Shown: positions 45,781 through 59,062, numbered from the stretch's first letter. The stretch: 64,000 nt of DNA from Branchiostoma floridae (GCF_000003815.2 NC_049988.1:23179488-23243487); one strand, 5' to 3'. Numbers and translations are program-made. The notes: a model not told the origin generated them from the letters alone.

Positions 45781-48700
45781 CTGGTCTACTTCCTTTCTTT
45801 CTCGATCAGTGTTCTATAGGAAAATATAATAAAACATTTAAGTGTTTGCCCAAGTGTGTGTGTGTGTGTGTCCGTATATGTATATTACGGATACGTTTGT
45901 GTGTGTACTTGTGTACGTGTGCGACCAGAATGCAGGTAACTAAACTGAGCGGGCCAAGGTCGCGCGGAACGTGCGTTCACTTCTAGTGGAACGCAGCCAC
46001 TGTTTGTGTTTCCCTACACCTGAACAGAGTAGCAACACTGATTCTACTTAAAATCAACATATATTTGCCCCCTAAAGTTAAACAGTGCACAGTACGTAAC
46101 AATTGCATACCTTTATCCATTTAGATATCCGTCAGTGTTTTGAAAATATTGCAATTTGAATATTGCATGGGATACTAAAGACTACCTAGATACTATTACA
46201 GGTAGTGCTACAATCGAAGAATTGGATACAAAATATCTAGAGCTATGCTATTACTAAAACTATTGTTTACATGCCTCTTCCCTCTTTTTAAAACAAGTAT
46301 ATACGAACTCACAGAGTTTTTGTTGTACAACAATATCCCTATATACCCTGTTTTGAATTAAAAACAACGGATATAGGTCACCCCGCGGATAAAGGTGAAC
46401 TAGCGTTACCTCACCTTACATATCAGTACCGCAATGCACGAAGATCAGGTGAACGGGCCACTGCCGAGTGGAACGTGACATTGTCTTCATCTGAACCCGA
46501 ACCACGCCTTTGTTTGTGTTTCCCCTAGTCTCTACCAGACTGAATACACAAGCTAATAGTTATCATAGTGTGCCAGGGGATTTTTGCTGCCAAAGGGTTT
46601 CAATTGTCGAGAAGTGGAAATTTTACCCATGGCGTGGACTGACTCCCCTGGCCAATTATTCCCTTTTAATGACGAATTCTACGATCCTTACGATCCCGTA
46701 GGAAGGCTTGGTGAAGACTTTATTTTTCTACCAGCGCAGTCAACTGTTAACGGTGTACTTCAAACTAAGCCTTGTCTTTGTACAGCATGTCGCGATCATC
46801 TGTGTTTCTTTCGACTATTTCTATTGCCGTTACTCCTAGAAATGACGTGGATCAAAGAAATGACTTGGACCTGCCCCAAACATCCGCAGGTACGGCGTCT
46901 CACCTGCATATTTTAGACAGGTGTCGTGTTTTGGGATGAACCCTGGGGGGAAATTTCTGTGCTGTTTGTTTATCTTTTCAACGAATTTCAGAGTGTTGAC
47001 GGGACAGGCGAAATGTTCAGCTGAAAGGCATGTGCACATCTTTGCCTGTACTAAAAAGCAATACTGAATAAACATTCTCGAGTCCGCTTTTATTACAGTT
47101 TAAACAGGAACACTACAAGTTTGTACCTGTATGATTGGGCATTTTGAATTTGTATGTCTCGATGCATGTAGAAAACATTAATGTAACGAATAAAACAATG
47201 TAGCGACAACAGGTAGTATCTATAATTTATAGGTCAATTTTGAATGCATTTGGTGGCGCTCACAAACGTCATACTGTCGCAAAGTGAAGGCTTTGTTGTT
47301 ATAGTCATGCATCGTGCAAAATACAACAGTCTTGTTGCAGGAAAGGCTGTCTTACATCATTATAATTTTTAGTACTTGGCTCAATCAAAGGCGGTTTAAA
47401 AATTCTAAAGCATAAAAATAGCGTACGATGACCTACGCTTGTTTTAAGCCGTAAAGTTAAAGCATGCCGCATTAGCGCCCTACACGGAAATAAAACCAAC
47501 GTACGTGGCCGGTGACAAGGCCCTTTTGTTTTTCCCCTACCCGTTTTTCTAAGTTTGAGTTTCATGCAAACCATTACTCTAACTTCCTGCCGCATTGGCA
47601 TAAGTGCAAGTTATTGTAGTTTTAATAAGCCAAGAAACAACTACAAACATAAACGTTCATACGTTCATACTACTCCTCTACACTAATGCACAGGATCAAA
47701 TTCAGATGTCTTCCTTGAAAAGTTCTAATTACACGAACAGGTATTTTTAGCCCACAACATATCAGTGCACAACTTCGGCTGTCATTAAAGCGTTTAAACT
47801 TTGTGTGGATCTACGCACATTACAAACGACACAAGCAATCTTAAGTTAGCTTACGTCCGTGTATGATAGAAAAAAGAACACACCTGTATTCACCTGTGTC
47901 TCACCTGTAGCGTTCGCAGGTGTCTTCCCTTGCGGGACGTCTCACTGCCACGGCCGACACCCCAACTCAGGCGTTGCGCAAGACTCCCACTCTAACCCCG
48001 TGTAGTCCTTCTACCAACGCTATCTCTTTACTACCTTGATTTTCCTGTTCCGACGCGAAGTTTACAACTATCCTGATTATCATTAGCCCTGTAATAAGCT
48101 ACGGAACTTGCCGGACGGGCTCTGCAGTGAAAACACTCGCCAAACTGTCGCCGCCCTGAATATAAAGTTGAAGTTGGGCGTTGGCACGCGCAAACTCAGT
48201 GAGCCTGCCATACTGGGGGTGAAGGGGACCGTGACAGTGGCGGGGGTCCATGTGAGATCTGTGAACGAGATAAAGAAAAATACACGGAGCTCAGGCTCAT
48301 GGTGGCAACCTGATAATACTAATCACATGAGGCCAGTCTGGTAAAGGTGCCATGGCTGTTACAACCCGCGAAAAAGACTCGCGAAGGCTTCGTAGTGGCT
48401 ACCAGTTAACATGATAAAGGAAAAATACACGGAGCTAACCTCGTACGGCCTTCACGGTGGCAACCTGATAATACATATCACATGGCGCAAGTCTTGTACA
48501 GGTCATGTTGGCTGTTAGCTACATCCCGAGAAAAAAAGGCTCGTGAAGACTTCGTGGTGGCTATCAGTTACAGCACACAGTGTTTAGACTCGTACAGCCC
48601 TCATGGTGGCTTCTCTCTACAACACACGTTGATCTGTTAACACAATGAAAAAAGGGGTACAGTCTCGTATACAGGCTTCATGCTGGCTGGCAACTTCAGC

Positions 48701-49500
48701 ACATGGTGACAGGCTCGCACAGGCTTCCTGGTGGTTACCCTCTACAGCACACATGGTCGTCAGGCAAAAAAAACAAAGTCGGTCTGATATAGGTTAAGAA
48801 AGGCGATAAGTATCAAGACACTCGGGGCTTGCAAATCATTATCTCACACAATCTGTTAAAATATTGAAAATAGTCATCATGATATATTGGAAATGGATTT
48901 AAGATATTTGTTCTTGATTTAACTTTATTTTTTTATTCAGCAAATTATTCAACAAAACAAGTCTAAAGGTACAGAATTTGTGTATGCATATATAGAGGTG
49001 CTTGTTCATTTAGTGAACTCCGGACATGCAGACGTCATGTCGTCACTGAACCATGGCCTAACCCTGAGGTAACTGTACCATCTCGTGCAGGTATGTCTGA
49101 GTGGAGTAAGAAATAACAATGGTCCTACACACCTGTACACACCTGTGCCATTACCTGCTGGGTAAATAAATGGGGTAGTTTAAATTGTATAGGCGGGTTC
49201 AGACGTGCGTATATATTCAAGTCCGTATGAGGTCCGTATGGAGTTCTTGGCCTCTACCATGCGACGCAAGTGATGGAAAAATAATAGAAATTGGACAAAT
49301 ATTGACAGATGATATGCCAGACGAGTAAGCTGGGTAACAAACCATACTCCTCGGACAGCTAACTCATTTGGCATGTTACGCATCTTTATTTGTCGACTTT
49401 CTCCTATTTTTCCAGCGACCTTTGGAGCCTGGTAGAGGCTAAGGCTTCCATACGGAGCTCAAACGGACTGGAATATACGTACGTGTGAACCCACATTGAA
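45781..49500. other. Gene-free stretch upstream of the mucin gene
   Basis: It probably includes the mucin promoter just above 45,780, but no TATA or CCAAT box is convincing. A TG microsatellite lies at 45,856-45,872. The block at 46,360-46,405 resembles 38,657-38,695 in a mucin intron (ACGGATATAGGT and ATAAAGGTGAACTA). An open frame at 46,584-46,916 (110 codons, Cys-rich in its second half) has no recognisable domain and I do not call it a gene. Confidence 0.45.
48270..48760. repeat. Degenerate tandem repeat
   Basis: AAAAATACACGGAGCT with TGGCAACCTGATAATAC recurs at about 48,276 and 48,420. Related GGCTCG-gAAG-CTTCGTGGTGGCT units continue to about 48,740 with increasing divergence. Confidence 0.6.
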
Positions 49501-49503
49501 TGA

Positions 49504-49856
49504 AGGTCTGCATGGGGGGGGGGGGGTCCCGACAACGATTTACGCTAAATTCAGAACCCCCTACGTATTACGCTAAATCAAGGAAAGCAATTTCGCTAAA
49601 TTTGGTCGCCTCGCTACAGATTATGAAGATAAGATGAGGGTCAGCATGGGGGGATCCGACAACGATTTACGCTAAATTTGGTCGCCTCACTACGAATTAC
49701 GTAGATAAGATGGTTTTCCCTACGAGTTACAGGAAATAAAAATAGGCTGCCTACGCTTTACGCAAAAGAGCATGCAGACCCTCTAAGATGGTTTTACGAA
49801 TTACGGGACATAAAAATAGGCTGCCTTCGCCTTACGTAGAAGAGCATGCAGACCCT
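49504..49856. mobile_element. Inverted-end element with internal ACGATTTACGCTAAA repeats
   Basis: GGTCTGCATG at 49,504 is inverted as CATGCAGACC at about 49,782 and again at about 49,847. Inside, ACGATTTACGCTAAAT and GTCGCCTC-cTACG units repeat. A run of 13 G lies at about 49,515. No coding capacity. Confidence 0.5.
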
Positions 49857-49859
49857 CTT

Positions 49860-51400
49860 GAATAAATGGTGTAGTAATTACGTGCTAGTTACAGTGTGGT
49901 GGTGTGTTTCCTACGCTCGTTCACAGAGCAACATACACACTCGTGCTCACGTGTCTACACGACTGTATCTCCTAAGATCCAGACATTGTAGAGCGGGCGA
50001 AATGTCAGGTATATTTGTCCTGCTCCGCGCGACTGTTTTGGAAACATGACAGACAGACATGCCCACTTAACGTGTAGAAATGTGTACCTTCACACGTAAA
50101 TACATATGTTTCTATGTTTCTACGCGTACGTATACCTGCGTATATGTAAATTCCGACATTTCTACCTGCGTACATATAAATTGAGATGTTTCTACCTGCT
50201 TGTCATTTTTTCATTCATTAGGGTGTGATCACATTGGTCGTGCGATCGTCGTATTTTGGGGGACAAAATGTACGTCTCCTGCAAATTTCAAGTGTCTTGG
50301 TACACAAAATGCTGTTTTGGATCCATGTCGGTGGTTGGTTTTGTCACGGCCTGCTTGAAAATCATTTGGCCTTACAACGATCGCACGGCCTACGTGACCG
50401 CGCCCTTAATCAACTTTCTTGTGTCGGTGAGTAGAGTAGAATGACAAGAAAATGACGACTCGACATAGAAGAAAGTTGAGATTTCTATGAGGACAAAAGA
50501 AACCAATTTTGAGGGCTACAGGTGGTGGCAGACATCTTAATACAAACAAGTGGACGACTAACACTTTCTGTAATGCTGCATTACCTGAAAATGCTGCTAG
50601 GGGGCTCAAAGTCCAACAAGTATCAACAAACAAAAAGATCATGTTATATGATGATCCTTGCATGGAGAGGAGGAGGTCATAGCTTAAAAAATTTCATGAC
50701 TCATCGGTCCCAACCGTACCTGCTTGTACTCATGACGCTAACCTCACATGTCCTACTCCGAGGTCAGTGAACCCGGAAATAACGCAGAAAACGTCCGTCC
50801 GTTCCGAGAACCCCGCCAGTGAGCCGTGTGCGTACCTGTCTCGTGTTCACCTGGCCTTTGTCTGACGTCAGCAGAGGATTAAGTCGCCATATTGTAACCC
50901 TGTAAGCGTGACCACCGTGTGACAGTTAGAGACGGTGCTGAATAAGAATAGGAAAAGGTTACGGGTACAGGTCACATCAACGTTTGTCATACGATATAGG
51001 TTCACTCCCTGTAGTGCCTAGTACATACATGTATATAGGACAACAAGTTTCCTTGCTTGTTCTGTACAAGGTATATTGTCACAGCGAGAGGTTTCACTCC
51101 CCCCTTCTTTTCACTTGCTGTTTCTGTAGAAGGGTTTGAAGATGATTTTGAGGAAATGCTGAAGGTACAGAAGACAAAGAAAACGCTAGGGACTGGGCGA
51201 GGCTAGTCGAGTCTTCCGTAGAAGAAAGAAAACGGTGTTTTGTGAAAAAGGTGACAATCACCTGTTTTTCTTACCCTGTCAAAAACAGACGCAGCGTACA
51301 TAAAATAACCTCCAGTCGTTTCCTTGACTACTTGTTAATTCGAATTGCAACCTCCCAGTCATCCGAGACGGAGATCGTCTTCAAGATGACCTTTCGGTGA
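49860..51400. other. No gene recognised
   Basis: Short open frames only, without domain signatures or consistent splice borders. Around 50,040-50,200 there is a loose repetition of TTTCTAC and CGTA(C/T)AT motifs. Confidence 0.45.
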
Positions 51401-51471
51401 CGTCTTGGTCTCATGCCCATGCAGATCTTTTGTTTACAGACAACAGCACGGGGAGCTAATCTCAGCTAATC

Positions 51472-51652
51472 TAATCTCCTGGCAGATCCTACGATGGCAT
51501 AAAATAGTACCAAATTGGCCAATTGCAAGGAGTGTAGTCAACCAAGAGATGTACATTTGCCTACGGTAGCAAGACACACCCCTAGGCCGGCTTTCCTCCT
51601 CTGCCAGCTTTTGATACTATATTATGCCACCGTAGGATCTGCTTGGAGATTA
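51472..51652. mobile_element. MITE with TAATCTCC(A/T)(A/G)GCAGAT ends, 181 bp
   Basis: The left end TAATCTCCTGGCAGATCCTA matches the inverse of the right end (CGTAGGATCTGCTTGGAGATTA) with few changes; the arms extend about 38 bp. Termini resemble the hairpin element at 36,551. Flanks on both sides share a block of about 40 bp containing TGTTTACAGACAACAGC. Confidence 0.75.
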
Positions 51653-51698
51653 GGTCTCATCGTCATGCAGATATCCTGTTTACAGACAACAGCGGAGA

Positions 51699-52028
51699 GT
51701 GTTATGTGGCCTTGTGATGGGTCGTTGCGGAAAGGTGTTATGTGGCCTTGTGATGGGTCGGTGCGGAAAGGTGTTATGTGGCCTTGTGATGGGTCGGTGC
51801 GGAAAGGTGTTATGTGGCCTTGTGATGGGTCGGTGCGGAGAGTGTTATGTGTCCTTGTGATGGGTCGGTGCGGAAAGGTGTTATGTGGCCTTGTGATGGG
51901 TCGGTGCGGAAAGGTGTTATGTGGCCTTGTGATGGGTCGGTGCGGAAAAGGTGTTATGTGGCCTTGTGATGGGTCGGTGCGGAAAAGGTGTTATGTGGCC
52001 TTGTGATGGGTCGGTGCGGAAAGGTGTT
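51699..52028. repeat. 36-bp minisatellite, about nine copies
   Basis: Units of GTGTTATGTGGCCTTGTGAT plus GGGTCGGTGCGGAAAG are nearly identical. One unit has GGAGA in place of GGAAAG and two have one extra A. Because of these indels the 163-codon frame across it (51,515-52,006) is best read as a by-product, not a gene. Confidence 0.95.
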
Positions 52029-52534
52029 AAAGTCCTATGCCCGCACCTGGGGGGATAGTGGGAACTCCCAGTCACCTGAGTGGCGCAGAATGGCAGACAA
52101 TTGCGATTTAGCCCCGCCTATTGTAAGCTAATTGCAATTCAGCCCCTGGCTGCCAAGAGAGAGTAGTCTGCCCACCCAATAACCCAATAAGAATTTTCAT
52201 AGTGGTTATAGTTTAGTCTCTTGGATACTGCCTGTCCCCGGTAGATCTGCTTGGAGATTACAGTTTGGCCTCGTCTCGGGTCATTGACGCTTGGACTGGG
52301 AACTCCCTTATGACGTCACTCAGGTGAGTCTGTTTCTCACCTGTGCGTTCCACACGTGGCGTAGCTAAGCTAACACCTGCGTGTGACAGGTACTGTGGAG
52401 AAGATAGAACCTGGCGCACGCTGAAGCACAAAACTATTTCTATTTTGCTTTGGACAGACGAGAACAATTTGGTACTGCACTCAAGTACAGACAGAAGGTA
52501 AAAGAAGTCTTTCTTTTACCTCCCCGACCGAACT

Positions 52535-52682
52535 CAGATACCCATTTTTACACCTGGTTGAAGTGAGGAAGGTCATGTTAAGTGCCTTTCCCAAAGGCGC
52601 AACGTCGGGGGTACGGTGGGCATCGAACTCGGGACATATTATAGATTCCGAGCCGAACGCTCGCGACGCCACACCGGTACCT
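52535..52682 (-). mobile_element. tRNA-derived SINE, family 1, copy 2
   Basis: The minus strand has GGTGTGGCGTCGCGAGCGTTC (A box degenerate), GAGTTCGATGCCC (B box) and the family body CTTTGGGAAAGGCACTTAAC followed by AGGTGTAAAAATGGGTA. Confidence 0.7.
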
Positions 52683-53299
52683 GCTCATAGCTGATTGCGC
52701 AAACTTTGTCAATCTGTTTGCCACCCTTTGGCTTCAAAGTGTGACGTGTGAATACCCGCGGCTGGTGTAGGAAAACATTACCTGACGTCAGAACCGGACT
52801 CGTAATAGTCGCTGGTAAGAGCTCTATTGTTTGGGTATGTTAAAGGTCGTCATGCAGCCGACTTTGTTGTTTTTCTTGTTTCTACAAATTATCAGGAAAG
52901 CAGATCACAACTTAAAGCTATGGTAACAATCGAGAAGGGCAAGAAAAACAAACAAATACCCTTCTTCTGTTTGAAGACATAGGTAATGAAAAGATAAGGG
53001 TTAAGGCCTTAGGGTGCCTTCGCTTGGAACTCGCCGACGTTCGGCACCCGCTCGGGTGGTCCCGAGTACATGTACTTCATTTATGGTCACACTCGGAACA
53101 TCCATCTAAACTGTATCTCTGTTATATGAGTTGTGTGACCCTTGCCTCTTCCCCCATAACCTCAGTGAAAAGCGGTCTGCAGGCCGATTTGAGCTTTCAT
53201 GAATAAACAAAGGTTCAAACAAACAAACAAACAAGTTCAACACGGGCGATCCGAAAAACAATTCCTTGGCTTACCGCCCGTGCTTTAGCCTGCCCAATA

Positions 53300-53475
53300 T
53301 TTTAGGTACCCATTTTTACACCTGGGTGAAGTGAAGAAGGTCGTGTGAAGTGCCCTTTTCCCAAGGGCACAACGTAGGAATGCCAGGAATCTAACCCGTG
53401 ACCTCTCTTGACCTCGTTTGTGCCAACCTAGGCACTCGGTCGTCGAGATTTGATATAATGTGTCCGATTTTCTGG
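53300..53475 (-). mobile_element. tRNA-derived SINE, family 1, copy 3 (decayed)
   Basis: The body GGGAAAAGGGCACTTCACAC and AGGTGTAAAAATGGGTACCT match copy 2 closely. The tRNA-like head is degenerate. Confidence 0.6.
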
Positions 53476-54378
53476 TCATGTGAGTTTTATTTGCTCACAC
53501 TCGCGATGTAAATCAGTATCATTTCCAGATCACTTGTTTTCTGTGCTGCAGTTCACTAAAGTGTCGCAAGAGGCGCTCGTGCTTGCACCACATGTGTTTC
53601 GAGGCAAAGCGTGATGACATGACAAATGTCACGCGCTCCAGGGGTCACCTACCCTTCAACAACTAGCCTCCTTACGCATATGTTACATTTCTGACCCTGG
53701 ATCGACCGGGCTGTTCGACGAAACAAAACAAAACAAAAATACACTTTTGTATCAAGAAAAATGCAGAAATTGAGGTCATGACTAATAGATTTTACGATCT
53801 ACGTGTTTTGTTTTCTTGTATATCCTGGTCGCTTTTTTCTTACGGCAAATACTACCCAATGTTGACTCTAGACGACCAAAGCATCTGCTTGGAGAATAAT
53901 TAATCACACATGAACATGGAGAACTTTCAGCCTTCGGGTCTTTTACAGTGTTGTCTTGGTGTCTTTTTATGTCTCCATGTGTTTCAAAAAGAGAGAAGAA
54001 CATGTTAGAAGCAGCCATTAGAGATTGTAACACATACATGTAGTGTCTTAGTTCCTTTTCCATTTAGACTAGTTTAAAATCATTGTAGAAGTCTAGTTTC
54101 TTTTTTCCTCTGCATCCATAAGACCATATGTGGTCCCTTTGTGCATTTAGCCCTCGGGCATGAATATGTAATAAAGATTATTATTAAAGTCCCATTTGTA
54201 ATGTGAATCACCGTTTAGTACGAAGTCTTTTCCTTTTTGTTTCACAACAAATATAGATTTTTTTCTTGTTGTTAGTCCTACTTCTTTCCAGTATAATCTT
54301 CCACTAGTAACACATTATCCCTATCTTTATTCGTTCTTATCAATAAACATTACATCCATGTATGCCTATCTAATACAC

Positions 54379-54766
54379 CTTTCTCACGCGGCGGCCATGA
54401 TAGATTGAAGACGAGGTCAATGAGGCAAACAGACAAAACTTATTTCTTAAATCAGCTCCCATTTAGTTTTTCCCCAGATCACACAAATTTTCACAATATA
54501 AGAACAAATGATAAACATTATAACTAACGTTATGCGGCGAAATATGTAGCAATTTTGACTCGCATACTGATCCCATAGTCCCTTAATTAAGAGATGCAAG
54601 ATAAAAACATAATAATGCAAATGTTTGACGGGTATGCAGCCATTCTCTTATTGGTCAATTTTATAATTTCCATGTTATCATTGGTTGAACTACTTATTAT
54701 GATGGACAGTCTTTTGTTTGCCTCATTGAACTCGTTTTAGATCTATCATGGCCGCCGCGTGAGAAA
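54379..54766. mobile_element. 388-bp MITE, copy 1 (TTTCTCACGCGGCGGCC ends)
   Basis: The ends TTTCTCACGCGGCGGCCATG and its inverse CATGGCCGCCGCGTGAGAAA are perfect over at least 26 bp. The interior is shared with the copy at 59,654, including GAGGTCAATGAGGCAAACAG and TATGATGGACAG. Confidence 0.9.
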
Positions 54767-55554
54767 GTTATCCATCAAAATGCACTGTAACTGCAAAACG
54801 ATAGCTAAGTATACAAACGCACGCGTGTTACAAATTCTCCGGCTAGTTGGGTAGCCCTGTCAGAATTTCTTTCTATACGGTCGAATAAATCAAATCAAAA
54901 TCAAATACAGTAGAACATTTAGAATTTCATGTGATTGCTATAGCACTATTCACTAGACACCTTTGCCTTTTAATGTATTTAATCGGTGAACCATAAAGAC
55001 AATGGCGTTGCTACTATACATTTCCTGCTGTTTCATATGCCGATAATAGCCACGTCAGCAGTATTTGTGCACTGTACACCATTACATCATCAATGTCTGA
55101 GCACACCTGTTTGAAGAAGAACATCACAAATGTTTAAAACATGAAACGTTGCGAGTTCCTTTGAAGAAAACGTGCGAAGTTTTGAGACGGTCCCCGAACC
55201 GTAAGCGGCTTACAGAACGGATTTAATGGCTTTGTATGGATTATTACATTAAGTTCATCACATGTAGCTAATGATAATTCTGCACTAATCTACACCAGTA
55301 CCACAATGGTAAACCGCAACCGAAGTCATAATGTAAGCCACCGTTTCAAATTTCATGGGTTCAAATGGCGGGAATGGAATGTGATTGACAGGTGTTTTGG
55401 GCGATAAGCAGAGGAAAATAACCCGTTTATTCCCGCGCTTCTGCGGTAACCTCGATATTCGCGTCTGCAAATCACTCCCGTGTGCCATGAAACCTCCCCG
55501 TGATGACGTAGGGACACCTTACGACCCGCGGAGCTGTGCCGAATGAAACATCAC

Positions 55555-55774
55555 CCGGCAGTTTAGTGCTGCACCTATGGGGCCGTGCGTAGCGTAGGCG
55601 GTGCGACTGGGCCCAGAGAAGGGGGATCCTTCAGCCGAGCCGAGCTGGGACCGTTCTAGCAGGGCCACGGGGCGGTGGACAGCGGTCCTCGGGGCACACA
55701 GCGACTGGACACCGCAGGGATAACCACGACAGGGCGTTGGGGAGGGGTCGGGCTTGTGCGGGCCGAGATTTCAG
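55555..55774 (+). other. CpG-rich block, possible non-coding first exon
   Basis: Much richer in G+C and CpG than its surroundings. It ends GATTTCAG/GTAACC, which would serve as a donor. It may be the promoter and 5' exon of a gene starting here and continuing beyond the window, but no downstream coding exon was recognised. The call rests on composition alone. Confidence 0.25.
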
Positions 55775-56179
55775 GTAACCGGTCCTATTTGTATGGTAAT
55801 TGCTTCACGTAGGAACCGTGGGTTTAACGCTAAACGGCTTGATTTTCCTACTGGTTCCCATTCGAGACGTACAGTGAAAACGGTTTCCTTCAGTCTATCT
55901 CTTCCACATTTATTTCATCATGGACGTCCTTTAAACCATTTCTCAGCCAAATCTTGAAGCTAATTCCACTCAGATTTTCCCAAGCGAGCGCACAAAAATA
56001 ATACATCAAACCACCGGCTGGGGAAATCATCGGGGAAAACTGCGTCTGTGTGAAGCAAGGGAGTCTGTATATGAAGGCGGTGCGTTAACGTTACGTGTGT
56101 TTTTGTGAGGAGAGTGAATAAATACATGAAGAGCTGAGCGCCAGATGGGACACATCTAGCGGTGTCCGTGTGGACAGAT

Positions 56180-57150
56180 GGAGGTCGGGGGTAATTATAA
56201 AAGCCATACCAGAAAACTATAGCCTCTACCAGGCTCCACAGGTGGCTAGAAAACAGCAGAAATTGGGCCAGGAGACGGAAAACACACCAGAATAGTTATT
56301 CGTCTAAAAAGTGCTATTTAGGCTGGCAAATATATATAACTCCTCCGACGTGTGTAGGTCTAGGGTAATTATAAAGGCCGTACCAGAATCCTATAGCCTC
56401 TACCAGGTTCCACATGTGGCTGAAAAATTGAAGAAATTGACCACAAAAATGGAAGATAACACACCAGAAGAGTTATTTATCCTAAGACTGCTATTTTATA
56501 GGCTGTATAACCCCCCTGACGTGTGAAGGTCGGCTGTAGTTATAAAGACCATACCAGAAAACTAGCCAGGCTCCTTGCACAGGTGGTTACAGCCTCTACC
56601 AGGCTCCACAGGTTGCTGGAATTGGCCAAATAGACAGTAAACACACCAGAACGCACCGAAAACTGCTACACATGTATTCAGGCTGGGTAACTCCTCTGAC
56701 GTGTGAAGGTCGGTAATAATTATAAAGACCATACCAGAAAACTCTGCCAGGCTCCACAGGTAAGGCTTAGGTCACATTTCCAAACCGGGGCCCGGGCGGG
56801 CAGCTTTTGGGAGCAGAAACAATAATACAAGAATAAATAAGAATACACAAAATGTCAAAATAACATTCATGGGCATGATTTATGTATATTTCTAGGTATA
56901 CTCAATTTTGATATTTTGTTTTCTTAAAACATCCTGGCCGGGCCCAGGTTTTGAAATGTAACCTAAGCCTAACTGGATAACAGCAGACATTTGCCAAAAA
57001 GACAGATGTGGAACACACCAGAAGAGTTGGCTTGTCCAAAAACTGCTATTTAGTCTAGCTAACTCCTCTGACGTGTGAAGGTCGGTAATAATTGAAAAGG
57101 CCATACCAGAAAACCTTGCCTCTGCCAAGCTCCACAGGTGGCTGGAAAAC
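56180..57150. repeat. Tandem repeat of about 175 bp, five to six diverged units
   Basis: Each unit has GACGTGTGAAGGTCGG-aAT, TATAAAG-CCATACCAGAAAAC, GCCTCTACCAGGCTCCACAG and GAACACACCAGAA-AG blocks, at about 56,190, 56,365, 56,535, 56,710 and 57,080. A MITE (56,764-56,969) has landed in one unit. A further partial unit, in part inverted, follows near 57,390-57,545. Confidence 0.75.
56764..56969. mobile_element. 206-bp MITE with TAA target duplication
   Basis: The ends GGCTTAGGTCACATTTCCAA and the inverse of GAAATGTAACCTAAGCC form arms of about 35 bp that include the GGGCCCGG block. TAA flanks both sides (56,761-56,763 and 56,970-56,972). A 3-bp TAA/TTA duplication is typical of PIF/Harbinger-derived elements. 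A relative occurs at 59,167-59,335. Confidence 0.8.
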
Positions 57151-59040
57151 AGTAAAAAAAAATAGTAGCCTCCATGAGCAGGCTCTCTGGGCCTTTTTGT
57201 ATTTTTTTGCTCTGAATGCAATACACTTCTTGTACTGGGTCGCTAAGTATCGTACATGGGCTTTAAAGCCTCTTCCAACTCGCAAAGAAATCCGTAGAGG
57301 CTATAGATACCATTTCTTTAATAGAGTTTATTGAGTGAAAGAGGCTAGGTCTATGGTAGCCTTTACTACTAGTATCTATACTACCTATGTCGCTCGAAAA
57401 CAGCAGAAATCGACCGAATAGACAGACAACACAGCAGAATAGTTATTTATCACAAATCCCCTATTTAGGCTAGGTAACTCCTCTGGTTTGTCTATTTGGC
57501 GGATTTCTACTATACTATTTTCCAGCGACCCGGGGGAGCCTCGTAGTGTCAGGCAGAGACCTCGCCTCCTACCCAAGAAACTTTATGGAAGAAAGTTTTC
57601 AGCTATAGCCTTTACGGATTTTTTTTAGTATTAGAAGAGGCTTTAAATACGATATTTAGCTAGGAAGGGCCAGTCGTTACAGGGTTGAATGGAAAAAAAA
57701 AGTCCACTCCCGTCCCTCACAGGAAAAAAAATCCGTGTCACTCTTTCAAAAGAAAAATCATTGTCTTTCCATTTGAATTTATAAAGAAATTCAAGATGAC
57801 AGGTAAATCACTGCGTTCGTGCTTGAGAATGGCGCCCTTGGCCTTACTGCCACCGCTGATTGACTTTTGCGTAGGTCACATTTCATAAACCGTGGAATGT
57901 GTTTATAATGTGGGAGTGAAAATTAGGATATAGAGGAAAACAAAACACGTAAAACGTTAACATCTTTAGTTATGAGCGCGAGATGTTTCTTAAAACAAAA
58001 CTGTGTTTTTCGTTTCGGTAAACAGCCAGATCAGACACCGGATTGGAAAATTGACCAAAGCAGAAACAGGGTGAATACTGGGAACCTCTTTAAAAAAACA
58101 GCGAGTTTTCACCCGGTAAGGCCAATTTTTCCTATTCTCTTGGCTCCGAAAGTAGTGTGAGAATTATAAGGTTTTGCATCTAACGTCACACGCGAAGGAA
58201 ATCCCGCCACACGCCATCACATTGCGTCGCACGCGTTCCACGTGGGAGGGGGAAATTCACGGGTTAAGTGAAATAGAAGACTCATTTCCGCCTTATGAAT
58301 AATGATGATAAACGAGGTAGAAATGGTCGACTGTGTATTAAAATAATGCTACACTCAATAAGAGTATGACAATATATGTATAGAGTACACACAGAATTGG
58401 TGTGTTGAGCCATTTGAGATATTTATACTTCGTAACCCCTTCGCCTATTGGGTCCTCACTCTTAGTTAGCCTGATTAAATCTCGCTTATAGCAGCCCACA
58501 AGGGGCCAGTTACAGCCCTGGACAGCAGAGTTTGTGTTACACATGTACAGACTTAGTGAGCTGGTCTCAATCATGATGTTTCTGACCTAGGGCGAAGAGA
58601 TGCTTTAACAGTTACAATGTAACCCCATAACCTTGGAGTGTCCTTCGGGTCACACCTTGAAATGACCTTATGTAGAGGTGGGCACTAGGACAGGTTTGAC
58701 TGTGTATAAATGAGCAAGTTGTCCTTATGTGAGTTGAAATAAAGGATAATGTATGTATGTATGTCACTTGTACAAATTTGACTGCATATCAATGGCCAGG
58801 TGGTCCGTATGCGGCAGCGTACAGACCACAACCAACCAAACTGCGTCTCTTGTTACTACATCTGATTCCTTGTACCCCCCCCCCTAAGCCTTGTCCCCAG
58901 ACTACCCCATTGTCCCCAGATGACCGCAGTTTTACACGCAGACAGAAATAAAAACCAGATGTGAGCTTCTTACACAACACTTAAGCTTGCGCAGTGCTGT
59001 AGTCGAGTCAGACGGTGTATTACTTACAGCACTGTTGGGG
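57150..59040. other. No gene recognised
   Basis: Short frames only. It contains the degenerate end of the 175-bp repeats, a TATG microsatellite (58,751-58,764) and a C run (58,876-58,885). Confidence 0.45.
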
Positions 59041-59062
59041 TTATACCGCCCCTTGGGCTTAG

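Noticed and set aside
46584-46916. 110-codon Cys-containing plus-strand frame
   Set aside because: There is no domain, no splice partner and ordinary base composition; it is kept as a note only.
51515-52006. 163-codon frame of repeated MWPCDGSVRKGV units
   Set aside because: It runs through a minisatellite whose units carry frame-breaking indels, and it has no upstream gene structure.
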